64,000 nt of DNA from Thermoleophilaceae bacterium (lineage in GTDB: Bacteria; Actinomycetota; Thermoleophilia; Solirubrobacterales; Thermoleophilaceae). The first letter of the stretch is position 1. Each line of letters starts with the position of its first letter. The notes beneath the pieces were generated by a model that saw only the letters and a list, made by a program, of their open reading frames with translations, had not been told where the DNA came from and did no database searches. The stretch is from assembly GCA_036378175.1 (NCBI GenBank), contig DASUWY010000010.1, positions 43,242 through 107,241 on the forward strand, written 5' to 3'. This document shows positions 49,169 to 57,125 of the stretch, piece after piece. The position numbers and the translations under genes are program-made.

Positions 49169-50122
49169 GTGGGAGAGCTTCCGCACCGACCACTCGGCGG
49201 ATCCGGCATCTCCGTGTCGTGCCTGTCGCTGGGCTCGTGGCGAACGTACGAGCGGATTCCCCGCGAGGACGGCATCGCGGTGATGCGCGCGGCGCGCGAG
49301 AGCGGCATCGACTTCCTCGACGACGCCCGCTACAACGACGAGACGGGCGATGCGCCCATGCCCACCGGCTACTCCGAGGTGGTGTTCGGCGAGCTGTTCC
49401 GGGCGGCGGGATGGGCTCGCGACGAGGTGACGGTGGCCAACAAGCTCTGGTGGGAGTTCTGGCCCGACCAGTCCGCGGCGCAGGAGCTCGACGCGTCACT
49501 CGGACGCATGGGGCTCGACCACGTGGACCTCATCTACACCGAGCCGCCGCCGAAGGATCTGGAGCTCCCCGACCTCGTGGAACAGGTGGTGGGCCTCATC
49601 TCCGCCGGCAAGGCGCGCGCGTGGGGGCTGCTCAACTGGACCCCCGCCCAGATCGAGTGGGGCACCCGCGTGGCCGATTCGCTGGGCATGCCGGCGCCGT
49701 GCGCAGCCCAGCTCCCGTACAGCCTCGTGCGCCGCGACTGGGTGGAGGATCCCGCCCAGGTGGACGCGCTGCGCGAGGCCGGCGCGAGCGTGGTGGCCTC
49801 CTACACCCTTGCGGGCGGCACCCTCACCGGCAAGTACTCCGCGGGCCAGGGCGGCCGCATGGAGGGGTCGCGAGACGACCCGGTCTGGAAGCACGCGTTC
49901 AAGACCGGCGAAGAGCTGAGGAGGTTCGCGGACGAGCGAGGCGAATCGCCGGCGGCGCTCGCTCTCGTGTTCGCCCTGGCGAACCCAATCGTGGCGAGCG
50001 TGCTGTTCGGAGCCACAAGACCAGACCAGATAGCCCAGAACCTCGAGGCAATCGACCTCCTGAACGAAATGAGCGGAGAGGACCTCACGGCGCTGCAGGA
50101 GATAGGCGCCACGCCCTCGTAG
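49169..50122 (+). CDS. Aldo/keto reductase with Glu at the catalytic His position
   Basis: The 317-residue TIM-barrel protein has the AKR layout: FLDDARYND (Asp51/52, Tyr55), TVANKLWWE (Lys92) and VDLIYTEPPP, where Glu125 aligns with the family's catalytic His. In steroid 5-beta-reductase (AKR1D1) the same His-to-Glu change redirects catalysis to C=C reduction. NADPH contacts are suggested by FGATRPDQIAQN. GTG start. It belongs to the GntR-linked cluster and is divergent from the alcohol dehydrogenase. Confidence 0.82.
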   Translation: MGELPHRPLGGSGISVSCLSLGSWRTYERIPREDGIAVMRAARESGIDFLDDARYNDETGDAPMPTGYSEVVFGELFRAAGWARDEVTVANKLWWEFWPDQSAAQELDASLGRMGLDHVDLIYTEPPPKDLELPDLVEQVVGLISAGKARAWGLLNWTPAQIEWGTRVADSLGMPAPCAAQLPYSLVRRDWVEDPAQVDALREAGASVVASYTLAGGTLTGKYSAGQGGRMEGSRDDPVWKHAFKTGEELRRFADERGESPAALALVFALANPIVASVLFGATRPDQIAQNLEAIDLLNEMSGEDLTALQEIGATPS

Positions 50123-50159
50123 AGCTATCCGCACTTCTGTACGCCTGCAATCCGTATTC

Positions 50160-50192
50160 GCAACAAAGGCTTGCTGAGCAAGCCTTTGTTGC
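50160..50192. repeat. 33-bp perfect palindrome abutting an exporter start codon
   Basis: Sixteen-base arms (first arm GCAACAAAGGCTTGCT) pair perfectly around one central G, and the element ends one base short of the ATG of the DHA2 exporter. It is AT-richer than its surroundings. No Shine-Dalgarno lies between it and the ATG, so as RNA the hairpin would sit directly against the start codon. It could be an operator, a translation-blocking hairpin or the terminator of the upstream reductase gene. Confidence 0.7.
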
Positions 50193-51623
50193 ATGGCCCT
50201 CTCACACGAAAACTCAATAAGCCGCCAGGTCACCCTCGCGGTGGTCTCGCTCGCCACGGCGATGCTGATGCTCGACATCGCCGTCGTGAACACTGCCCTC
50301 TCGAGCATCTCGAAAGACCTTCACACCGGCCTGAGCGGCCTCCAGTGGGTGATCGACGCCTACACGCTGGCGCTCGCGACGGTGGTTCTCTCCTTCGGTT
50401 CGCTCGCCGACCGGCTGGGGCGCAAGCGCGTCTTCATCGCCGGCCTGGCGGTGTTCACCCTCTCGTCGCTCGTGTGCGCGCTCTCGGGGAGCATCGTGAT
50501 GCTCGACGCCGCCCGCGCGGTGCAGGGCCTCGGGGCCGCCGCGATGTTCGCGGTGTCGCTGGCTCTGCTGGCGCACGCCTACCCTGGCATGCGCGAGCGC
50601 GCCGGGGCGCTCGCCGTCTACGGCGCGACCATCGGCGCGTCGTTCGCCGTTGGCCCGCTGGTGGGCGGCCTGCTCACGAGCGGGGCCGGCTGGCGCTGGA
50701 TCTTCCTCGTGAACATCCCGTTCGGCATCATCGCCATCGCCGCCACGCTCGCTCGCGTGGAGGAGTCGCGCGACGAGCAGGCTCGCTCCATCGACTGGCT
50801 CGGCCAGATCGTGCTCGGTGGCGGCCTCTTCCTACTGGTGCTCGCGCTGCTGCGCGGCAACGACCAGGGTTGGGGCAGCACCGCGATCATCGCCGAGCTC
50901 TCCGGCGCGGCCGTGCTGTTCGCGCTGTTCGCGTACGTCGAGCAGCGGGTGAAGGAGCCCATGCTCCCGTTGCACTTCTTCCGCAACCGCGGCTTCGCGG
51001 CCACGCAGGCGGGCACCGTGGCGATCTCGGCGTCCTTCTTCGCCGTGTTCATCTACACCACGCTCTACCTGCAGAACATCCTCGGGCTCTCGGCCATCGA
51101 GACCGGGCTCGTGTACATGCCGGGCACCGTGGTGATGTTCTTCGTGTCCGGCGCGAGCGCGCAGCTGGGCGAGAAGGTGTCGCCGCGGCTGATGATAAGC
51201 GGCGGCCTCGCACTGGTGGCTGCGGGCATGCTGCTGATGACCGTCGCGGGCGTGCACTCCTCGTGGACGATCATCCTGCCCGGCGAGATCATCGCGTTGA
51301 TCGGCACCGGCCTCTTCAACCCCGCGATGAGCGGCGTGGCGATGGGCTCGCTGCCGCAGCGCCACAGCGGCCTCGCGGCCGGCGCGTACGACACGTTCCG
51401 CCAGGCCGGCATGGCGGTGGGCATCGCCGCCCTCGGCGCCCTCATCCCGGCCTCGTCAGCGCTCGGCCACGGGAACGCGCAGGACTACGTCGACGGGCTC
51501 CGCGCCGCCCTCGTCATCGGCGCCTTCGTGGCGCTGCTCGGCGCCTTCGCCACCGCGAAGCTGCTGCGCGGACGCAAGAACGGACTCGAGATCGAGGCCG
51601 ACCCGGCGCTCGAGACCGCCTGA
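50193..51623 (+). CDS. DHA2-family (EmrB/QacA) multidrug-type MFS exporter
   Basis: The 476-residue, about 14-helix protein has MLMLDIAVVNTALSSI in helix 1 (motif D1), SFGSLADRLGRKRVF in loop 2-3, and GATIGASFAVGPLVGGLL (motif C of drug/H+ antiporters) in helix 5. It probably exports a hydrophobic compound with proton antiport. The first codons (tca, cac, gaa, aac, tca, ata) are unusually AT-rich for this genome. Its start abuts the palindrome, and a strong terminator hairpin follows the stop. Confidence 0.87.
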   Translation: MALSHENSISRQVTLAVVSLATAMLMLDIAVVNTALSSISKDLHTGLSGLQWVIDAYTLALATVVLSFGSLADRLGRKRVFIAGLAVFTLSSLVCALSGSIVMLDAARAVQGLGAAAMFAVSLALLAHAYPGMRERAGALAVYGATIGASFAVGPLVGGLLTSGAGWRWIFLVNIPFGIIAIAATLARVEESRDEQARSIDWLGQIVLGGGLFLLVLALLRGNDQGWGSTAIIAELSGAAVLFALFAYVEQRVKEPMLPLHFFRNRGFAATQAGTVAISASFFAVFIYTTLYLQNILGLSAIETGLVYMPGTVVMFFVSGASAQLGEKVSPRLMISGGLALVAAGMLLMTVAGVHSSWTIILPGEIIALIGTGLFNPAMSGVAMGSLPQRHSGLAAGAYDTFRQAGMAVGIAALGALIPASSALGHGNAQDYVDGLRAALVIGAFVALLGAFATAKLLRGRKNGLEIEADPALETA

Positions 51624-51629
51624 CGGAAA

Positions 51630-51663
51630 GGCGGGCGGGACCGCAAAATCGGTTCCGCCCGCC
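51630..51663 (+). terminator. Hairpin terminator after the DHA2 exporter
   Basis: A 14-bp stem with one G-T pair (first arm GGCGGGCGGGACCG) closes a CAAAAT loop seven bases after the stop codon. No clear T-run follows, but size and position fit a transcription terminator. Confidence 0.6.
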
Positions 51664-51739
51664 GCCGGTTCCCAGGTATGGAGTTGCGAAATCGGGGGCA
51701 CACTCGATACTGGAGAGGACCCTGAACCGCTGCAGAGCG

Positions 51740-52633
51740 ATGCCCGATCAAGCACCAGCACAGGTGAGCGACACTTCACGGCCGCCGGTCGCGCGGGCGG
51801 CCAAGCGGCTCTACCGGGGGATCGTCGGGCCGTACGTGGAGGACCAGGCGCGCGCCTGGCCGGGCACCGCGTCGGACGGGCTCGAGACCATCCGTCACTT
51901 CCACATCGGGGACTGCAACTTCCGCCGGATGGAGTACGCACACGATCCGACGGCGCCTGCCGGCTATCCGCTGGCAGCCGCGGAGGAACTGCTGCCGCAC
52001 GGCATCGGCGTGGAGTTCAGCCATTACTTCGCGATCAACTTCGAGAACCTGCCCACGCGCGAGGAGCTCGTCCGCCGCTATCGCCTTGGTGGGCCACCCG
52101 ACGTGGTCACGGTGCAGATCGGCGGCAACTACACGCGCTGGATCGTCATTCCGGACACCAAGCGCACCATGCAGCTGCGGATGGAGCTGGGGCGGCGGAT
52201 CGGGCGTCACAACTTCGCCGCCTACCGGCTTCTGCACCCATTCACGAGGATCTTCGGCCGCGCCGCCACTCCCTACTTCGGCAGCGCCGCCTTCGAGGGC
52301 TTCATCCGCATGCTGCAGGACATGTGGCCGGAGGCGCACCTGGTGGTGGTCTCGCCGTTTCCCCGCTGCCACGAGTACCCGAGCCAGCGCCCGATCGCCC
52401 GGCGCGTGGACAGCGACGTGCGCATGGTGGCCGAGCGCTGCGGCGCCACGCTGCTTGACGGCTCGGCCATTCTCGGGCGCGACCCGAGCCTCCGCGGCGC
52501 CACCGGCTACAACATCAACAGCCGTGGCGCCGAGCTGGTTGGACGCGCGCTCGCCGACAAGGTTCTCGCGCTGAACGCCTCTGGCGCCAGGCTGCGTGAT
52601 CAGGCCGCCGCCGGCGCCGCGCTCAGCGCTTGA
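51740..52633 (+). CDS. SGNH-hydrolase-like protein
   Basis: The 297-residue protein shows an SGNH-type layout: HIGDCNFR (block I, with Cys where the catalytic Ser normally is), PPDVVTVQIGGNYTRW (block III G-x-N), HLVVVSPFPRC and a C-terminal YNINSRGAELVGRAL where D-x-x-H would be expected. The Asp-His pair is not obvious, so it may be inactive or use a variant site. No signal peptide is seen. The last 11 bases overlap the convergent cupredoxin gene. Confidence 0.6.
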   Translation: MPDQAPAQVSDTSRPPVARAAKRLYRGIVGPYVEDQARAWPGTASDGLETIRHFHIGDCNFRRMEYAHDPTAPAGYPLAAAEELLPHGIGVEFSHYFAINFENLPTREELVRRYRLGGPPDVVTVQIGGNYTRWIVIPDTKRTMQLRMELGRRIGRHNFAAYRLLHPFTRIFGRAATPYFGSAAFEGFIRMLQDMWPEAHLVVVSPFPRCHEYPSQRPIARRVDSDVRMVAERCGATLLDGSAILGRDPSLRGATGYNINSRGAELVGRALADKVLALNASGARLRDQAAAGAALSA

Positions 52634-52982
52634 CCACGATGGTCTGCCGCATCGTCCGATGTATCGAGCAGAAGATCTTGTAGGTGCCGGGGACCGTGAG
52701 CTTGCGTGAGAACGAGAAGTCGCTCGCGGCGAGCTCGGACTTGAACTTCTTCACGCCCTTCGGGTGCCTGCCCAAGCGGACGTCGTGGGTGTCGTAGTTG
52801 CCGTCAACCCACACCCAGCGGATCTTCGTGCCGGCCTTCACGGTGAGCTTCACCGGGGCGTAGTAGTCGTCGCTCACCTTCACCTTCACGGTCTTCGGCT
52901 TCGTGCTCGACGCGGCGCTCGCGCCGGCAATTGCCAGCGCGAGCGCACACATCGAAACGGCGAGCAGGAGCGCCCGCCTCAC
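52623..52982 (-). CDS. Exported cupredoxin (plastocyanin/azurin-like)
   Basis: The 119-residue protein has a signal peptide (LLLAVSMCALALAIAGASA) and one blue-copper domain with all four type-1 ligands: His66 (THDV), Cys105, His108 and Met111 (FCSIHRTM). It should be a small exported electron carrier. GTG start, overlapping the stop of the upstream beta-helix gene as GTGA, so it is the third gene of an operon with a multicopper oxidase. Confidence 0.88.
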   Translation of the reverse strand: MRRALLLAVSMCALALAIAGASAASSTKPKTVKVKVSDDYYAPVKLTVKAGTKIRWVWVDGNYDTHDVRLGRHPKGVKKFKSELAASDFSFSRKLTVPGTYKIFCSIHRTMRQTIVVKR

Positions 52983-54286
52983 TTGTCCCCCCGGCCCTTG
53001 GTCCAGTGGACCAGCGGCAGGTAGCCCTTCTTCGTCACGTGCGGGTGCTGCTGCCACCCCACCTCGTGGTTCGGGTTCACGGCCCAGTTGAACGCGGTCT
53101 GCTGCGCGGTCGCGTCGAACGCGTTGGGCCCGCTGAACGGGCACGCGGCGAACGTCGAGCCGTTGGCCGGCAGCATCGTGGTCACGCCGCTGTTCGATGC
53201 CCAGCAGTTGTCCGAGCCGTCGCCGTCGTAGTAGAGGTCGTAGCCGTTCAGGTCGGTGCCGCCCAGCCCGAACCTGTTGCCGGTGACCTTGTTGCCGATG
53301 AGCGTTTGGAGGTTCGCCTCCTTCAGCGTGATCGCCTGGATCCCGGCCACGCCTGTGAGCCAGTTGCCGTAGACGTTGTTGTTCTCCACGGTGTTCCTGT
53401 GGCCGCCGTACAGCAGGATGCCCACGCCCACCGGGTACGGCACTCCGCCCACCTCGGTCTTCTCGCGCTTGAACGGCGCGCCGAGGTAGTAGTCGAAGTT
53501 GTTCCAGAACACCTCGTTGTTCGAGATCACGTTGTCCTCGGCCGGCGGCAGCTTCTCGCTGTCCTCGGCGTTCGGCACGATCCCGGTGCCGTTGTTCCAG
53601 AACTGCGACTTCGTGATCGTCACGTAGCGCATGTTCGTGCCTGACCAGCCGATCACGTTGCCGTACGCCTTGAGGTGCGAGGCGATCGAGCGGGTGGGCT
53701 TGGTCTGCGGCGGGGTCTGCCCGATGTAGAAGCCGGCGTCGTTGTTCCACGCGCCCACGTCATTGGTCATCACGCCGCCATAGGAGTTGAACGCGTAGAG
53801 CCCGTAGGTGCCGCCCCACTTCGCGATGTCGTGGTCGAACTTGTACCCGTGCACGTTGAGGGCGAAGAAGCCGTTGGCCTTGTAGTGCTGCGCCTGGAAG
53901 CCCGCCACGCGCACCTGATCCGCGCCCAGGATGAAGAAGCCGTTCTGGGCCGCGGCGCCGTGCCGGCCCTTCAGCTCGACGACGACCTTGTTCGGGTGCT
54001 TCACGTCGCCGATGATCTGCAGGTAGCGCTTCTTCGCGCCGCTGATCTTCACCTGGCCCTTGTAGGTGCCGTGCGCAACGCGGATCCTGTCGCCCGCCCT
54101 TGCGGCCTTCACCGCCGCCTGGATCGTCTTGAACTTGGCGTGCTTGCCAACGCGGAGCGTGTGGTGCGGCCCCTTGGGCGCCTTCTGCACGCCCGGCGGG
54201 TCCTTCGCCGGCGGGTACTTGGCGGCCATCGCCGGCGCGGCGACGGCAAGCGATGCGATCACGGCTACGAATGCGGCTTTGCGCAT
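52979..54286 (-). CDS. Secreted right-handed parallel beta-helix protein (NosD-like)
   Basis: The 435-residue protein has a signal peptide (AFVAVIASLAVAAPAMA). FKTIQAAVKAARAGDRIRVAHGTYKG is the classical opening of pectate-lyase-like beta helices, and repeated N-N/G-N turns follow (NNDAGFYIG, NNGTGIVPN, SNNEVFWNN, ENNNVYGNW, GNKVTGNRF). NosD, in this fold class, helps assemble the copper site of nitrous oxide reductase. Location between a multicopper oxidase and a cupredoxin gene suggests a similar copper-site or surface role, by inference only. Confidence 0.8.
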   Translation of the reverse strand: MRKAAFVAVIASLAVAAPAMAAKYPPAKDPPGVQKAPKGPHHTLRVGKHAKFKTIQAAVKAARAGDRIRVAHGTYKGQVKISGAKKRYLQIIGDVKHPNKVVVELKGRHGAAAQNGFFILGADQVRVAGFQAQHYKANGFFALNVHGYKFDHDIAKWGGTYGLYAFNSYGGVMTNDVGAWNNDAGFYIGQTPPQTKPTRSIASHLKAYGNVIGWSGTNMRYVTITKSQFWNNGTGIVPNAEDSEKLPPAEDNVISNNEVFWNNFDYYLGAPFKREKTEVGGVPYPVGVGILLYGGHRNTVENNNVYGNWLTGVAGIQAITLKEANLQTLIGNKVTGNRFGLGGTDLNGYDLYYDGDGSDNCWASNSGVTTMLPANGSTFAACPFSGPNAFDATAQQTAFNWAVNPNHEVGWQQHPHVTKKGYLPLVHWTKGRGDK

Positions 54287-54307
54287 GTAGAGATCCCTTC
54301 TCCTTGA

Positions 54308-55369
54308 TTACGGTTCCACCAGGTACCAGCCGGCCATCCCGGCGTCCTGGTGGCTGAAGACGTGGCAGTGGTACAGCCAGCGGCCCACGTTGTCCTCCGT
54401 CCACCGGGCGGTGATCACCTCGTGCGGACCGAGCGTGGGGTTGTCCACGTGCGCGCCGGCGTCACCCGTCCAGCGGTGCCCGTGGACGTGGAAAGTGTGG
54501 AACATGCCGTCGCCGCCGTACACGTGGAAGGCCACGTCCTGGCCCACGCGTGCGCGCACGGTAGGCGTGTTGCCGGCGAAGGCGCGGCCGTTGAAGCACT
54601 CGAACACGGCGTCGGCCTGGGTCACCTGCGGGGTGAGGGCGTGCATCACGAGCAACTGCTCGACGTCCGGCTTCTTCGCGCCCTTCTCGCGGATGATGAT
54701 CCCGCCGAACATGCCGCGCGCCACGCTGATCGTCCCGTTCGGCCCGTGGTCGTGGTACGGCCACACACCCGCCGAACCGGGCAGGCATTCCCACGTGTAG
54801 GTGAACTCCTCTCCCGGCGCGATGAAGCCTCCCGCGCGCGTGAAGCTCGAGAGGTACGAGCCGTCGTAGTCGGGCGTGTAGCGCACGCCGTGCGGGTGCA
54901 TCGTGTGCGCCTGCCCGAAGTGGTGGTCGTCGTTGCGGAAGTGCACCACCAGCGTGTCGCCCACCTCGGCCTGGAGGATCGGCCCGGGGATGCTCGGTCC
55001 GCTGATGGGCTGCGCGAAGCCGGGCGTGAACTGCTGGTAGGCGAGCGCCATGAACTTGCGCCTGCGCGGGACCGGCATCTTCATCCACTCATCGCGACCG
55101 GTTGGGACCGGATCCCAGCGCACCGGGCGTGCCTGGATCCAGTACTCCCGCGCCACGCCCCCAGGCTGCGGCTGGGGAGTGGGGAAGCTCATCGAGTCCA
55201 CCGGGTCCTTCGCCACCGTCCTCGGGTGCTTCACCTTCCGCGCGGCGGCGTCCGCGAGCTTCACGTCGCTCGCCGTCTTGAAGGGGAAGGAGTGACCGCC
55301 CGCGAGCGCGCACAGAAGCGCGGCAGAGGTGCCGTCGGCGATGAACTGTCGACGCTTGATGTCTTCCAT
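54308..55369 (-). CDS. Tat-exported two-domain multicopper oxidase
   Basis: The 353-residue protein begins with a twin-arginine signal (KRRQFIADGTSAALLCALAGG). Copper ligands are complete: HPHG at 158-161, HDH at 206-208, HTFHVHGH at 291-298 and HCHVFSHQDAGM at 334-345, covering type 1, 2 and 3 sites. Its length fits two-domain (small laccase-like) enzymes that form trimers. The substrate could be phenolics, metal ions or another protein. It leads an operon with the beta-helix and cupredoxin genes, the latter a possible electron donor. Confidence 0.9.
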   Translation of the reverse strand: MEDIKRRQFIADGTSAALLCALAGGHSFPFKTASDVKLADAAARKVKHPRTVAKDPVDSMSFPTPQPQPGGVAREYWIQARPVRWDPVPTGRDEWMKMPVPRRRKFMALAYQQFTPGFAQPISGPSIPGPILQAEVGDTLVVHFRNDDHHFGQAHTMHPHGVRYTPDYDGSYLSSFTRAGGFIAPGEEFTYTWECLPGSAGVWPYHDHGPNGTISVARGMFGGIIIREKGAKKPDVEQLLVMHALTPQVTQADAVFECFNGRAFAGNTPTVRARVGQDVAFHVYGGDGMFHTFHVHGHRWTGDAGAHVDNPTLGPHEVITARWTEDNVGRWLYHCHVFSHQDAGMAGWYLVEP

Positions 55370-55385
55370 TGGAAGGAACGAGCCC

Positions 55386-55401
55386 GGCTGGCCGGCTGGC
55401 C
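55386..55401. repeat. Tandem 8-bp direct repeat in the MCO/phosphoesterase gap
   Basis: GGCTGGCC occurs twice in immediate succession, 17 bases upstream of the multicopper oxidase start. The unit is itself close to palindromic. The remaining 130-base gap between the divergent genes shows no clear promoter. Confidence 0.35.
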
Positions 55402-55502
55402 AATATGAGGTTGTTATCAGCCAGGCTGCGACGTGGCAAGCGAATGTTCTTCACCGGACTGCAACATCACGCAATTGAGGGACGGTAGGCTGCCGCGTCA
55501 CG

Positions 55503-57020
55503 GTGGGGGAGTTTCGAGACCCCGAGGCGGCTGAGCGACTGGCCTTCCACGCGCCTGACGAGTACCTGCGGCGGCGCGAGTTCCTCGGGCGCACCGCGAT
55601 GCTCGCCGGGCTGGCCGCCGGCATGGGCGTGCTGCTCGACCCGGAGACGCTCGTGGCCGAGGCGGCCGCGCGCCAGGGCAAGGTGCCGCTGCCGAGCCCG
55701 CGCAACCTCCCGATCGACACGTTCGTGGTGTTGATGATGGAGAACCGCTCCTTCGACCACTACCTCGGCTGGCTGCCGAGCGCGGACGGGCGGCAGGCCG
55801 GGCTGAGCTACACCGACACACAGGGCAACACGTTCCAGACGCACCGCCTCACGCCCGACTTCCAGGGCTGCGCGTTCCTCGACCCCGACCACTCGTGGCA
55901 GGGCGGCCGCACGCAGCTCGACGGCGGCAAGATGGACGGCTTCCTGCGCGCGCAATCGGACGTGTTCTCGATCGGCTACTACGAGGAGCACGACCTGCCG
56001 TTCATCCCGAGCGTCGCGCGGGCGTTCACCACGTACGACCGCTTCTTCTGCTCGCTGCTCGGCTCGACCTTTCCCAACCGCGAGTACATGCACGCCGCGC
56101 AGTCGTACGGCATGACGGACAACTCGCTTCCGGTGTCGAGCGGAGGCTTCCCGGACACGACGATCTTCCATGCGCTCAGCCAGAAGGGGGTATCCAACCG
56201 CTACTTCTTCACGGACCTGCCGGTGGCGGCGCTATGGGGAGCGCCGGGGCTCGCGCGGTCGGGGCACGTGCAGGAGTACTACGAGCGCTGCGCGCACGGC
56301 ACGCTGCCGCACGTGTCGTTCGTGGACCCGCAGTTCGAGGACGAGGACAGCGGCACCTCGGGCGACGAGCATCCGCACGGCGACGTGCGTGCCGGGCAGG
56401 CGTTCATGTCCGACGTGGTGCACGCGTTCATGGAGTCTCCGCAGTGGAAGCGCGGCGCGCTGTTCATCGTGTACGACGAGTGGGGCGGGTTCTTCGACCA
56501 CGTCCGGCCGCCACGGGTACCCGACATCCGCTCGAGCCAGGACCTGAGCCAGGACTTCGGCCAGATGGGCTTCCGCATCCCGGCGGTGGCCGTGTCGCCA
56601 TGGGTGCGGCGCCACCACGTGGATCACACGATCTATGGCTTCGAGTCGATCCTGAAGATGATCGAGTACCGCTTCGGCCTCGCGCCGCTCACGGTGCGCG
56701 ACAAGTACGCCCGCAACATCGCTCGCTCGTTCGACTTCGAGGGCAAGCCGCGGCTCGCGCTACCACACCTGCCCGACCCGGCGGCGGTGATGTCGCACGC
56801 GTGCCAGGCGCCGGTGGTGGGGGCGCCGAATCCGGGCGTGCCGCTGCCGGGGGTGCCGCTCGGGCCCGGCGTGCCGGCGGCGCAGCTCGCCAAGCGCCGC
56901 AAGCCGCACGACCTCGCGTACCTCAACTCGAGCGGCTACCTCGAGCGGCTCGGCTTCCACTACAAGCCCGCGACGGCCGACACCACCTTCCGCCACCCGT
57001 CTCAGGTGAAGGGGCGCTGA
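55503..57020 (+). CDS. Tat-exported phosphoesterase (phospholipase C/acid phosphatase-like)
   Basis: The 505-residue protein has a twin-arginine signal (RRREFLGRTAMLAGLAAGMG). The phosphoesterase-family core follows: VVLMMENRSFDHYLG (metal Glu and Asn), GGKMDGF, CSLLGSTFPNREYMHAA, ALFIVYDEWGGFFDHV (Asp, Glu, Asp-His) and AVSPWVRR. Such enzymes hydrolyse phospholipids or phosphomonoesters outside the cell. A Pro/Gly linker (PNPGVPLPGVPLGPGVP) leads to a short C-terminal segment. GTG start. Divergent from the copper operon. Confidence 0.9.
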   Translation: MGEFRDPEAAERLAFHAPDEYLRRREFLGRTAMLAGLAAGMGVLLDPETLVAEAAARQGKVPLPSPRNLPIDTFVVLMMENRSFDHYLGWLPSADGRQAGLSYTDTQGNTFQTHRLTPDFQGCAFLDPDHSWQGGRTQLDGGKMDGFLRAQSDVFSIGYYEEHDLPFIPSVARAFTTYDRFFCSLLGSTFPNREYMHAAQSYGMTDNSLPVSSGGFPDTTIFHALSQKGVSNRYFFTDLPVAALWGAPGLARSGHVQEYYERCAHGTLPHVSFVDPQFEDEDSGTSGDEHPHGDVRAGQAFMSDVVHAFMESPQWKRGALFIVYDEWGGFFDHVRPPRVPDIRSSQDLSQDFGQMGFRIPAVAVSPWVRRHHVDHTIYGFESILKMIEYRFGLAPLTVRDKYARNIARSFDFEGKPRLALPHLPDPAAVMSHACQAPVVGAPNPGVPLPGVPLGPGVPAAQLAKRRKPHDLAYLNSSGYLERLGFHYKPATADTTFRHPSQVKGR

Positions 57021-57125
57021 TGCCGCGCACGGTGGCGAAGTCGCGGGCTACCCTCAGGTGAGTGAACGCCCGCCGCCTCAAGGCCTGCCGCTAAACGTCC
57101 GCGTCCAGCGGCCGATAACACGTAG

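Noticed and set aside
50171..51739. Upstream extension of the SGNH-like frame through the whole exporter gene
   Set aside because: In that region the frame is an Arg/Gly-rich shadow of the exporter; SGNH-type sequence begins only after the exporter's terminator hairpin.
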